Positions 55,177-63,509 of a stretch of 64,000 nucleotides of DNA are shown piece after piece. Every line of letters begins with the position of its first letter. Position 1 is the first letter of the stretch. The stretch comes from Flavobacterium sp. N1736. Lineage in GTDB: Bacteria > Bacteroidota > Bacteroidia > Flavobacteriales > Flavobacteriaceae. The position numbers and the translations under genes are program-made. The notes beneath the pieces are model-generated. The model had not been told where the DNA came from. It was given only the letters and a program-made list of their open reading frames with translations, and did not search any database. Location: assembly GCF_025947065.1 (NCBI RefSeq), contig NZ_CP109994.1, positions 62,001-126,000 on the forward strand, read 5' to 3'.

Positions 55177-55302
55177 TCATCTATTTAATAGATTTTTTCT
55201 GATTCTGCTTAAAGTTTCTGGGGAGATGCCAAGATTGGTGCTTTCGTAGCGCATTAAGAGAATATCTATTTCTAAATCTAAGAAATTTAATTTTTCAGTT
55301 AA
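55177..55302 (-). pseudogene. Fragment resembling a Crp/Fnr-type C-terminus
   Basis: A 41-codon minus-strand stretch, open from a TAA at 55303-55305, ends LGISPETLSRIRKNLLNR-stop. LGI(S/T)PETLSRIRK is the recognition helix of Bacteroidota Crp/Fnr regulators, but nothing upstream matches the cNMP domain, and the segment before it (LDLEIDILLMRYESTN) is not the expected sequence. It is probably a decayed gene end. Confidence 0.35.
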
Positions 55303-55463
55303 TTAAGTAATTAGTTTAGAGATTTTATTATTAGTTCTCAATTTATTTACTTTATAAAGGAATAACTCTGTTTCCTCATTTTGCTATAAAAAAGCACTAC
55401 AGGCTTATGGAACAGATTTCTACAAGTACTAAAATGATATAATTATTTTTAGTTTAATATAGC

Positions 55464-55889
55464 TCACAATGAATTGGTCGGAGTAAGGCTAGTGATCCAA
55501 TACTCTAAAATTGTTTTCAATACTGTTTTATATTTAGAGAATTCCTCCTCTTTTTTAAAATATCCCTGTGCGTGGCAAGAGTACGCCTTAATAACATTTT
55601 CGGGAATTTTGGACGTCGACAGAAAGATATAAGGGATACACTTCTTGCTTATTTCTGTATTAGCAAGAATCTGATTGCGTAGTTCAAATCCATTTATCTT
55701 TGGCATATTAATGTCAGAAAATATAATGAAGGGTATAACCAAAGGATTTGACAGATAAGCTATGGCGTCCATTGGATCTTCAATAAATGTTATTTTATTC
55801 GGGTAATCTAAAGCTTCAAATATATCCTTTAACAATAACCTGTCATCTTCATCGTCTTCAATAATTATAATTTCATCGTTTTTTCTCAT
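55464..55889 (-). CDS. Single-domain response regulator inside the integration region
   Basis: Receiver domain of 141 residues. The pocket is complete: IIIIEDDEDD at the start, phospho-acceptor Asp in IIFSDINMPKINGFEL, PYIFLSTS, and Lys in GYFKKEEEF. There is no output domain. Such regulators often sit beside phytochrome-like or PAS kinases in Flavobacteriia, but no kinase is adjacent here, so its partner is elsewhere or lost. It lies within the region bounded by the tRNA duplications, so it may be cargo. Confidence 0.88.
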   Translation of the reverse strand: MRKNDEIIIIEDDEDDRLLLKDIFEALDYPNKITFIEDPMDAIAYLSNPLVIPFIIFSDINMPKINGFELRNQILANTEISKKCIPYIFLSTSKIPENVIKAYSCHAQGYFKKEEEFSKYKTVLKTILEYWITSLTPTNSL

Positions 55890-56208
55890 AATATTGTAAA
55901 GATAGTCTTACTTCTTCAGCTTAGCTAATTATTTAGTAATTAAGTTAGTATTTATGCTAACTATAATCAAAAGTTGGTAATTTGAATTTCTTAAAAATAA
56001 CACAATTCAACTATAATACACTTGCAGATAATATTACAGAGCATAAAAATCGTCATAATTTATACACAGAGATTTTCCATTTTAAGATCAACGATATTTG
56101 CTTTCGTTGGTAAATGCTATAGTTATTGCCCGATGTAAGTCTTACAACCTCCTGTCGACACACTATTGGAAGGATTAGTTTAAATATTTAGATATGATAT
56201 AAATAAAA

Positions 56209-56237
56209 AAAGAGCAAATAGTGGTTACTTGCTCTTT
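56209..56237 (-). terminator. Minus-strand terminator-like hairpin
   Basis: Stem AAAGAGCAA / TTGCTCTTT with an 11-base loop; on the minus strand it is followed by seven T residues. No minus-strand gene of useful length lies directly upstream of it, only the structured segment at 56242-56306. Confidence 0.6.
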
Positions 56238-56241
56238 AGTG

Positions 56242-56306
56242 TGCCTTTAAAATTTAAAAAAAAAATTGTAACCATGATGTTATGGTTTATTATTATTTTA
56301 AAGGCA
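56242..56306. other. Nested inverted repeats, possible small RNA or element end
   Basis: A 12-bp perfect pair TGCCTTTAAAAT / ATTTTAAAGGCA (56242-56253 and 56295-56306) encloses a smaller hairpin AACCAT / ATGGTT (56270-56275 and 56282-56287). Directly left lies the terminator at 56209. The arrangement, a structured block followed on the minus strand by a terminator, could be a small RNA. No promoter box was found, so this is open. Confidence 0.35.
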
Positions 56307-56590
56307 TAAGCATATGCTGCGTTAATTTTGCTTTGGCATATAAAATAAAAACTTAGGTTTTCTGAAATGCAAGTAACACATTATCAAAGATATATAAAAA
56401 ATAGCGAAATAAAAGAATTTACTTACATTTTTTTTATTAATATTTTTAGTATTTCTACATTCTTAACTTTTCTTCTGCAATAATGCCGATTTATTGAGTA
56501 TGAAATTCTAGATAATGATGTATAATTTTAGTAAGTAATTAGATAAACTTAAACTCTATAAATTCATAATCTAAATATTGAGTTTCACAT

Positions 56591-57796
56591 ATGAAAATAA
56601 AACGCAGAACTTATGACAAGATTTTCAAAGAAAAGGCAGTTCAATTATCTTATAAAAAAGGTAGTATCATACAAGTTGAAAATGAGCTTGAAATATCAGG
56701 TTCATTAATATGTAAATGGCGACAGCAATATGAAAAATTTGGAATTGACAGCTTTTGTGGAAAAGGGAACGGATACCAAAGATTAAATTCAGGACAACAA
56801 AAAATTAATGAACTTAAAAGAAAAGCTAAACAATCAGAACTAAATTATAAAATTTTAAAAGAAGGGAGTAAGTATATTTCACAAGGGAAATCGATGGTTT
56901 TTAATTTCATAGAAAATAATGAAAAAGTATATTCTACAAAAAAAATGTGCAGAGTTTTAGGAGTAGGCGAATTGAGCTATTACCGATGGAAAAATAAAAT
57001 TATTTCACCGACACAATCTCGCATAATTTTATTGAAACAAGAAATGTCTTCTATATTTATTGAAAGTAAAGAGCGTTATGGAAGTTCTAGAATTACTAAA
57101 GAGCTTCAAAATCGCGGCTATCAAATAACGCACTCCACTGTATCAAGACATATGATCCAATTAGGTTTACATAAAAAATCAATTAGAAAATTTAAGGTAA
57201 CAACGAATTCAAATCATAATCATTATATTGCTCCTAATCTATTAAATAGAGAATTTAATGTGAATAAACCAGGTATAGCGTGGGTTTCAGATATCACATA
57301 TTTACAAACTACAAAGGGTTTTTTATATCTCACTATTATTTTGGATTTGTTCGACCGAAAAATAATCGGCTGGAATATTAGCAATGAAATGTCTACAAAG
57401 ATGACTATTATACCAACTTGGGAGATGGCGGTTAATAATAGAGAAATTACAAATGAATTAATATTCCATTCTGATCGAGGAACTCAATATGCCAGTAAAA
57501 GTTTTACAAAATTATTGGACTCCCATATGATTGTTAAGAGAAGTATGAGCCGTAAAGGAGATTGCTTTGATAATGCTGTTGCTGAGAGTTTTTTCAGTAC
57601 ATTAAAAAGAGAACTAATATATAGAAATACACTGTTTACCAAAAAAAAGATGAAGGAGGAAATATTCGAGTTTATAGAAAATTGGTATAATAAAAAAAGA
57701 ATTCATTCTACCTTAAACTATATGACTATAGAAGAATTTAATAAAATGAATAATCAACTTACTTTAATTTTCTATATAAACTATGAAAGAAAATAA
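56591..57796 (+). CDS. IS3-family transposase, OrfA and OrfB in one frame
   Basis: Transposase of 401 residues. Residues 1-95 are an OrfA-type helix-turn-helix with coiled coil (FKEKAVQLSYKKGSII, ISGSLICKWRQQYEKFG). From about 125 it follows OrfB: HTH_21 (SSIFIESKERYGSSRI), then the integrase core with DDE residues in WVSDITYL, FHSDRGTQYAS and DNAVAESFFSTLKRE. IS3 elements normally make OrfAB by ribosomal frameshift; here both parts are in one open frame. Terminal inverted repeats were not found by eye. A truncated paralogue overlaps its end. Confidence 0.9.
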   Translation: MKIKRRTYDKIFKEKAVQLSYKKGSIIQVENELEISGSLICKWRQQYEKFGIDSFCGKGNGYQRLNSGQQKINELKRKAKQSELNYKILKEGSKYISQGKSMVFNFIENNEKVYSTKKMCRVLGVGELSYYRWKNKIISPTQSRIILLKQEMSSIFIESKERYGSSRITKELQNRGYQITHSTVSRHMIQLGLHKKSIRKFKVTTNSNHNHYIAPNLLNREFNVNKPGIAWVSDITYLQTTKGFLYLTIILDLFDRKIIGWNISNEMSTKMTIIPTWEMAVNNREITNELIFHSDRGTQYASKSFTKLLDSHMIVKRSMSRKGDCFDNAVAESFFSTLKRELIYRNTLFTKKKMKEEIFEFIENWYNKKRIHSTLNYMTIEEFNKMNNQLTLIFYINYERK

Positions 57797-58388
57797 AAAA
57801 AATTATGATTCCACTTTCAAAGAGAAAGTAGTAAAGTTAAGTTATGAAAGTGGTACTATAAATGAACTTGAAAAAGAATTTCATCTATATGACAGATCTA
57901 TAGCTATTTGGCAAAAAAATTATGAAAAACTTGGAACGGTTAGTTTTCCTGGGAAGAGTCACCAAAGATTTAGTCCAGAACAAGAAAGAATTTACTGGCT
58001 TGAAAAAAAAATTAAAGATTTAGATTTAAAATTTGAGATTTTGAAAAATGGCAGGTGGAATATTTCACAGGGAAAACCAATGGTGTTCGATTTTATAAAA
58101 AGCAACGAAAAAACATACCCTATTAGATTAATGTGTAAAGTTTTTGGTATAAGTTATATTACATATTGCAGATGGAGAAGCGAGTGTATTTCCGAAGCAA
58201 AAAAGCGAAGAATCTTAGTAAAGGAAGAAATAAGATCTATATTTTTTGATTCTAAACAAAGGTATGGAAGTGTTAGAATTACCATAGAGCTTCAAAATCG
58301 CGGCTATAAAATATCACGATCTTCAGTATTACTTTATATGAGAGAATTAAATCTGTACAGTAAGTTCACAAAAACAGCTTATAAGTAG
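57783..58388 (+). pseudogene. Truncated IS3-family transposase paralogue, no DDE domain
   Basis: A 201-residue relative of the preceding transposase that begins inside its last codons (14-bp overlap). It has the OrfA part (FKEKVVKLSYESGTI) and the HTH_21 part (RSIFFDSKQRYGSVRITIEL), then stops at FTKTAYK just before the catalytic core. A 21-bp stretch is identical in both genes (57101-57121 and 58287-58307). It is most simply a deletion remnant of a second element. A DNA-binding protein without catalysis that interferes with the intact transposase is an alternative. Confidence 0.75.
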
Positions 58389-58567
58389 CAAACTGATAAT
58401 CCAGCATTTTTAAAAAGATTTTCATTAGAAATCTAACTACCCCTCATTGACTTGGATGTTCTTTTAATTTGTATTACTAAAACTCCTTTGAAGTAGCGAA
58501 AGCCTTTCTAAACTGCCTACGAATATCTACCATTTGATCAAACAAAACTATAATATAGTCGACCCTA

Positions 58568-58679
58568 AATTTCTTAAGTCTTAAATATTGCTAGATTTTT
58601 AATTGTTTTAAAAATATATGCCTTGATTTTGCAATAAAAATTCAAAGTACTCGCCTTAATAACATAATTTTTTTCCATT
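58568..58679 (-). pseudogene. Possible decayed end of a response regulator
   Basis: A short minus-strand frame (MEKNYVIKASTLNFYCKIKA, then YIFKTIKNLAIFKT-stop) loosely follows the receiver-domain end seen in Flavobacteriia (VIKAY.LN..CYI.KP). The stretch CGCCTTAATAACAT is also shared with the regulator gene at 55464 (near 55586). The evidence is thin. The remainder of the 324-bp gap at 58389-58712 shows nothing. Confidence 0.2.
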
Positions 58680-58712
58680 TATCTTTTTTGTGGATCATGA
58701 ATTTGCTTGCCA

Positions 58713-59935
58713 TTATGTATTTTTATATTTCTCGATTACCTTATTCATATCTTCTTTGATATTAGCATCTAAAACTTTAGCATAATGCTGTGTTTGTAAA
58801 ATGTTTGTATGACCCATCATCGATGAAACATTTTCTATTCGCACGCCGTTTCCCAAAGTAACTGTTGTGGCAAAAGTGTGTCTGGCGGCATACCATGTCA
58901 ATTTTTTTTTAATGCCGCATAACACTGCAATTTCTTTCAGATATTCATTCATCTTCTGATTTGATAATGGAGGCAGAAGAGTAAGCTGCTGCTGGCTGTA
59001 TTTGTTAATTATTTTATGTGCTGGGTGAAGTAAGGGGGACATTCTCTTGTGTTGAGGTTTTTGTTCTGTTTGATATAATCCAGAGGTCATTGTTATTGTC
59101 GGCTACGAGGTTTTCTTTTGTAAGGGCAGAAGCGTCCGCCGGGCCGTATCCTGTATAACAACAGAATATGAAAATATCTTTGACTTTGGCTAACCTTTCC
59201 ACGAAAATCTCTTACTTCAAATATTTTTAATTCTTCAGGTGTTAAGTAGATGGCACTTTTCTCGAATACTTTACCGTCATATGAATCGAAAGGGTTGTTA
59301 GTGATTAAACCTAATTTTACTGCATAATTAAATGCAGTTTTATACATCCGCATATATTTTACTGTTGAGTTGTTTTTAATTCCTGTGCGGCCCTTAAAAC
59401 TGCTGTCGTATTTAAGAAATGATTCGAGATTATGAATAAAACTGTTGTTAATTGACTTACATATTATGTCGTCTTTTTGGTATTCTTCTTTTAAAAAATT
59501 GGAAAGCAGTTCCTTGGATCGTTCATATTTTTTGAGGCTTGCATAAGATCTTTCATCTTTAGCAACTTTCCGATTGAAATTGCTGATATGGGTTTCCAGA
59601 ATCTTTAAAGCTGTGACTCCCTCTGCAGTAGTTTTTTTATTAAATTCATTTTTGAGTTTTAAAAGAGAAAAATCACCGTCTCTTTGAATGATTTCATTAA
59701 ATTTTTTTTCAATATTCATTTGGAACAAATCTAATGTTTTTCTAAGAGTTTTTTCCTTTTCCATTCTGAGCACCCTGCGTAGTTTATTGGTAAAATTCCA
59801 TCTTTCTTTTGTTATATACTGGCCCGTTGTCATGGTAATCGAATTTTCATAATACCACAGGCGTGCATAGATTGGAGATTCATCTCTCCAGTTTAACTTT
59901 CCAGGTTTAAGAAAAAAATAGATTTTTAGCATCAC
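58713..59935 (-). pseudogene. Broken tyrosine recombinase (integrase 2)
   Basis: Full-length integrase of the same family as integrase 1, split by two frameshifts. 59093-59935 holds arm-binding, core-binding and early catalytic parts up to FEVRDF. The second frame (59014-59202) continues RLAKVKDIFIFCCYTGYGPADASALT to ENVPL. The third (58713-59090) has LLHPAHKIINKYSQQQ, the catalytic WYAARHTFATT, GHTNILQTQHY and the end. The second shift falls in a run of five C. No large segment is missing, so it decayed later than integrase 1, or the shifts are sequencing errors. It lies next to tRNA-Ser. Confidence 0.82.
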
Positions 59936-60079
59936 TTATTGCTATTTGTGTTTAATAATAGTTAATTAAGTTCTTGCTAAGGTCTGAAATTTTAATGAAT
60001 TTATATATGAAGGTGCTGAAAATGAGATGTTTTTAGTGTGTTTTTACTAAGGGAAAGGCTACGATTTACGTGAAAAAAA

Positions 60080-60098
60080 GGGACACTAATAGGGACAC
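60080..60098. promoter_or_regulatory. Candidate arm-type site upstream of integrase 2
   Basis: Direct 7-bp repeats GGGACAC (60080-60086 and 60092-60098) separated by TAATA, the same spacer as the site before integrase 1. It lies 145 bp before the integrase 2 start, against 133 bp for integrase 1, and 178 bp from the tRNA end. Confidence 0.5.
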
Positions 60099-60240
60099 AA
60101 AAATATACTAAAAAGTCACTTAATTTTGAAAACTGAAAAAGTGAAAGAAATGACGGTCTCAGTATTTAAAAGGATTGACAAAGGATAACCAGTCTTTTTA
60201 AAGTTAGGTTCCGAAGTTTTGAGCTAGTTCTAAAAACGTC

Positions 60241-60268
60241 GAAACCCCTAGTAAATGCTAGGGGTTTC
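60241..60268 (-). terminator. Terminator of the tRNA-Ser gene
   Basis: Stem GAAACCCCTAG / CTAGGGGTTTC with a short AT loop, 8 bp beyond the tRNA 3' end in the direction of its transcription, followed further on by GTTTTTAG. It fits a terminator of the tRNA transcript. Confidence 0.75.
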
Positions 60269-60276
60269 ATTTTCAG

Positions 60277-60361
60277 CGGAGAAAGAGGGATTCGAACCCC
60301 CGGACCTGTTACAGTCAACAGTTTTCAAGACTGCCGCATTCGACCGCTCTGCCATTTCTCC
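60277..60361 (-). tRNA. tRNA-Ser (anticodon UGA)
   Basis: An 85-base class II tRNA. The acceptor arms are GGAGAAA (60355-60361) and its complement TTTCTCC (60278-60284), with discriminator G at 60277. The anticodon loop is CTTGAAA, giving anticodon TGA for serine UCA codons, on the stem CAGT/ACTG. A long variable arm and a TTCGAAT T-loop (GGGGGTTCGAATCCCCC) complete it. The 3' CCA is not encoded (CTGA follows). A promoter box lies upstream. Its 3' end is duplicated at 54956, so it appears to be an integration target. Confidence 0.96.
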
Positions 60362-60393
60362 AGTATGTTGCGATCATTTGCTGATTGCGAGTG

Positions 60394-60423
60394 CAAATAT
60401 AAGACGCTTTTTCGGTTCTCAAA
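60394..60423 (-). promoter_or_regulatory. Promoter of tRNA-Ser
   Basis: On the minus strand, TTTG (60420-60423) and TATATTTG (60394-60401) are separated by 18 bp, and the -7 box lies 32 bp before the tRNA 5' end. This is the best match to the Bacteroidota -33/-7 consensus in the window. Confidence 0.7.
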
Positions 60424-60521
60424 ACTTTTTTTAAGCTTTTTTACTGATTATTTTAAATTAATTTTCAAGTGCTTCATAATCAGTATTTATTTTAAAAACA
60501 ATTTTACGTTAAATAATGTAA

Positions 60522-60911
60522 TTAATCTAAAATAGGCGTCGGTTTCTTGTTTTCATCAACTGCAACAAACGAAAAAGTTCCTGAAACTACAGTTTCGCGA
60601 AGCTCAGAATACATTTGTTCCATGAAAATATCAACGTGAATTTTACAGCTGGTTCTTCCAACGTTAACAACTTTTGCTACTAATTCGATTAAAGTACCCG
60701 CCGGAATTGCTTTTTTAAAATCAATTTGTCCTGTTGAAATAGTTACTACTTTCTTGCGGCTAAATCTTGTCGCACAAATAAAAGCAACTTCATCCATGAG
60801 ATGCAGCGCAGTACCTCCAAATAAAGTATCATAATGATTTGTTGTACTCGGAAAAACGGCTTTAAAAATATGAGTCTCAGATTTTGCAATTCTTTCTTCT
60901 AAAGTACCCAT
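60522..60911 (-). CDS. Hotdog-fold acyl-CoA thioesterase (YciA/BACH type)
   Basis: Cytoplasmic enzyme that hydrolyses acyl-CoA. The 129-residue chain has the family pattern: KAVFPSTTNHYDTLFGGTALHLMDEVAFI with the catalytic Asp in LMDEVA, then KVVTISTGQIDFKKAIPAG and FSFVAVDENKKP. The length is standard for single hotdog domains. It begins three bases before the end of the RibB gene, so the two share a transcript, although no pathway link is obvious. Confidence 0.9.
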   Translation of the reverse strand: MGTLEERIAKSETHIFKAVFPSTTNHYDTLFGGTALHLMDEVAFICATRFSRKKVVTISTGQIDFKKAIPAGTLIELVAKVVNVGRTSCKIHVDIFMEQMYSELRETVVSGTFSFVAVDENKKPTPILD

Positions 60912-60914
60912 ATA

Positions 60915-62045
60915 TTAGTAGTTTACGTATTCAGTAATTTCAAGCCCGTATCCAATCATACCAACACGTTTTGTTTGCTCTGTATTAGACACCAACCTAA
61001 TTTTTGAAATATCAATATCATGCAGGATTTGAGCTCCAATTCCGTAATCTTTACTGTCAATAATTACTTTTGGCGCTTTCATTGTCCCTCCGGCCTGTAA
61101 AGCTTTAAGTTCAGAGATACGGCTTAATAAATTAATCGCCTGCATATCCTGATTAATAAAAATAACTGCGCCCTTTCCATTCTCATTAATTACTTTAAAC
61201 ATACCATCCAGTTGTTGTTCAGCATTATTGGTTAAAGTACCTAGTAAATCATTATTTACCTGCGAAGAGTGAATTCTCGTTAAAATTGGTTCTCCAAGAT
61301 TCCACGTTCCTTTCGTTAAAGCAATATGAATTTGTTTATTTGTCGTTTGTTCGTAAGCTCGTAATCTAAAAGTTCCAAAACGAGTTTCGATATCAAAATC
61401 TTCTTTTTTAACAATTAAACTATCGTGCTGCATTCTGTAAGCAACAAGATCTTCAATAGAAACTAATTTTAAATTGAATTTCTTAGCCACTTTTACAAGT
61501 TCAGGCAAACGAGACATAGTTCCGTCTTCATTTAGAATTTCGCAAATTACACCAGCCGATTTAAATCCTGCTAATCTTGCAAAATCAATTGCAGCTTCTG
61601 TATGACCGGTTCTTCTTAAAACGCCGCCTTGTTTTGCAACCAAAGGAAAAATGTGTCCCGGTCTTGCCAATTCATGTGGTTTTACATTTGAATCTGTCAA
61701 TGCCAATACTGTTTTAGACCTGTCTGCTGCCGAAATCCCTGTCGTTACCCCATGTCCTTTTAAATCTACAGATACTGTAAATGCAGTTTCCATATGATCC
61801 GTATTATTAGTAACCATAGGTCTTAAATCCAATTCCTTACAACGGCTTTCTGTTAGCGGCGCACAAATTAATCCACGTCCGTGTGTAGCCATAAAGTTGA
61901 TCATTTCCGGAGTTACTTTTTCGGCTGCAGCTAAAAAATCACCTTCATTTTCACGATCTTCATCATCGACTACTATAATTACTTTACCTTGACGAATATC
62001 TTCTATAGCTTCTTCAATGGTATTGAGTTGTATTTTTGCTGACAT
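60915..62045 (-). CDS. ribB: 3,4-dihydroxy-2-butanone-4-phosphate synthase with degenerate GTP cyclohydrolase II domain
   Basis: Riboflavin biosynthesis enzyme of 376 residues with RibBA layout. The N-terminal synthase is intact: [17 protein letters not shown] with the metal-binding acids, [11 protein letters not shown], and [13 protein letters not shown]. The C-terminal half has the GTP cyclohydrolase II fold, but its key residues are gone. The zinc Cys motif reads IHSSQVNND...TNNAEQQ instead of SEC...RCDCG, and the catalytic QEGRG.GLL reads QDMQAINLL. It should therefore make only the butanone phosphate, and a separate RibA is expected elsewhere. It lies between the thioesterase and LptF/G genes. 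Confidence 0.92.
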   Translation of the reverse strand: MSAKIQLNTIEEAIEDIRQGKVIIVVDDEDRENEGDFLAAAEKVTPEMINFMATHGRGLICAPLTESRCKELDLRPMVTNNTDHMETAFTVSVDLKGHGVTTGISAADRSKTVLALTDSNVKPHELARPGHIFPLVAKQGGVLRRTGHTEAAIDFARLAGFKSAGVICEILNEDGTMSRLPELVKVAKKFNLKLVSIEDLVAYRMQHDSLIVKKEDFDIETRFGTFRLRAYEQTTNKQIHIALTKGTWNLGEPILTRIHSSQVNNDLLGTLTNNAEQQLDGMFKVINENGKGAVIFINQDMQAINLLSRISELKALQAGGTMKAPKVIIDSKDYGIGAQILHDIDISKIRLVSNTEQTKRVGMIGYGLEITEYVNY

Positions 62046-62047
62046 AA

Positions 62048-63502
62048 TTATTGTTTGTTTTGAGCGGGAAAAAAGCGCTCGGAAATTTTTTGAAACAGTT
62101 GTGATATTGGAGTAGTAATGGCATCAAAATTAATTAAGCCATTATCGTTTGTAGCGCGATATGTTAATAAAACTGCTAACGGCAGCAATATAAATGACGA
62201 CATCCATGAACCCATAAAAGGAGTCATACCGCCCTCTTGTGATAGTCTTTTTCCAAAAGTATTAATAAAGTGGAAGGTAATAAAAATCAAAACCGCAAAT
62301 ACAATAGGTAAACCCAGTCCGCCTTTACGGATAATAGCACCTAGCGGAGCGCCAATAAAAAACATTAAAAAGCAGGCAAAAGCAATGACAAATTTTTCGT
62401 ATAATGCCGTTAAATGCTTGTTGATGTCTCTTTGTTTATCTTTTAAATCTTTTTGAGTAGTTTCGATAGAGTATATATTGCTCGTAACCGTGCTGCTCGC
62501 CATTTTTAAAATATCAGACTTTTGTTTGTTGGTATATAAAGATAAAAGATCGTTTGGCAATGCTTTTTTCTTTTTGTCTGTTTTTAAAACCTTAGGCGAA
62601 GGTTTAATTCCAACGCGCTGATTTATATTTTCAGAAAATGAAACTATTTCGTTATTCAGGTTTTTGTTTAAAGAATCTAAAGTATAGCGCAATTCATTCA
62701 CATTCAGCATTCCGTTTGTGCTACTTACACTTGCTTTATCTTCATCAACCTTATTTAATTCAGATAAATCAATATTGATGATTTGTTTTTTAAACTCACT
62801 TTTTATAAAAGGAAGTTTAGAACGATCTTCGTATTTTTTTGGAGTAACATCCTGATAATAATAACCGTCATTCAGAACGAGCTTTAAGATACTTGATTTT
62901 TCATTACTGATTAATTTACCATTTTTAGCTTTTATAACTGTTTTGTTTTCACCATAATTATTCGCTTTTTCATGAATGGTAACGCCTGTTAAGATATTCC
63001 CGTTTTCTCCTGACTTTTTGTTTACTTTAATATTATAAGTCCCAACATCATTAAACTGACCTTCGGCAATAGCCATAGCGGGTTTAGCCTGAGCAATGTT
63101 TTTTCTGAAATTAACAAATTTATATTCGGCATACGGAATTACATTATTGGCAAACCAAAATGCAACAATACTTAAAACGAAAATAAAAATGATTAAAACA
63201 CGCATTGCCCTTTGCAACGATATTCCTGAAGATTTCATAGCGGCAAACTCATAATTTTCGGCTAAATTTCCGAAAGTCATAATAGAAGCCAATAAAACCG
63301 AAAGCGGTAAAACCAGCGGAATAATTCGGGGCATTGAGAAAAGAAGGAATTTTACAACCAATATCAAATCAAGGTCTTTACCTGCTAATTCAGAGATAAA
63401 AAGCCATACAGTTTGAAGAATGAATATAAAAAAAAGGATTACAAATACCGTAGTAAATGTAATCAGAAATGTTTTTAGTAAGTATTTGTCTAAAATTTTC
63501 AA
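62048..63502 (-). CDS. LptF/LptG-family permease of lipopolysaccharide export
   Basis: Inner-membrane subunit of the ABC transporter that extracts lipopolysaccharide. The 484-residue protein starts MKILDKYLLKTFLITFTTVF, a typical LptF/G start, with three N-terminal membrane helices (to about 115), a large periplasmic domain (about 125-375, longer than in E. coli and with a coiled-coil-like Asn/Lys-rich part), and three C-terminal helices (FVIAFACFLMFFIGAPLGAIIRKGGLGLP). Which of F or G it is cannot be told. It ends two bases before the RibB gene and follows the LolA gene by seven bases. Confidence 0.92.
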   Translation of the reverse strand: MKILDKYLLKTFLITFTTVFVILFFIFILQTVWLFISELAGKDLDLILVVKFLLFSMPRIIPLVLPLSVLLASIMTFGNLAENYEFAAMKSSGISLQRAMRVLIIFIFVLSIVAFWFANNVIPYAEYKFVNFRKNIAQAKPAMAIAEGQFNDVGTYNIKVNKKSGENGNILTGVTIHEKANNYGENKTVIKAKNGKLISNEKSSILKLVLNDGYYYQDVTPKKYEDRSKLPFIKSEFKKQIINIDLSELNKVDEDKASVSSTNGMLNVNELRYTLDSLNKNLNNEIVSFSENINQRVGIKPSPKVLKTDKKKKALPNDLLSLYTNKQKSDILKMASSTVTSNIYSIETTQKDLKDKQRDINKHLTALYEKFVIAFACFLMFFIGAPLGAIIRKGGLGLPIVFAVLIFITFHFINTFGKRLSQEGGMTPFMGSWMSSFILLPLAVLLTYRATNDNGLINFDAITTPISQLFQKISERFFPAQNKQ

Positions 63503-63509
63503 CCTTTGA

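Noticed and set aside
56591..57796. IS3 terminal inverted repeats
   Set aside because: No convincing TG...CA inverted pair was found on either side by eye, so element ends are left undefined.
60915..62045. FMN riboswitch before ribB
   Set aside because: The gene starts two bases after the LptF/G gene, which leaves no leader, and I see no conserved FMN aptamer segments nearby.
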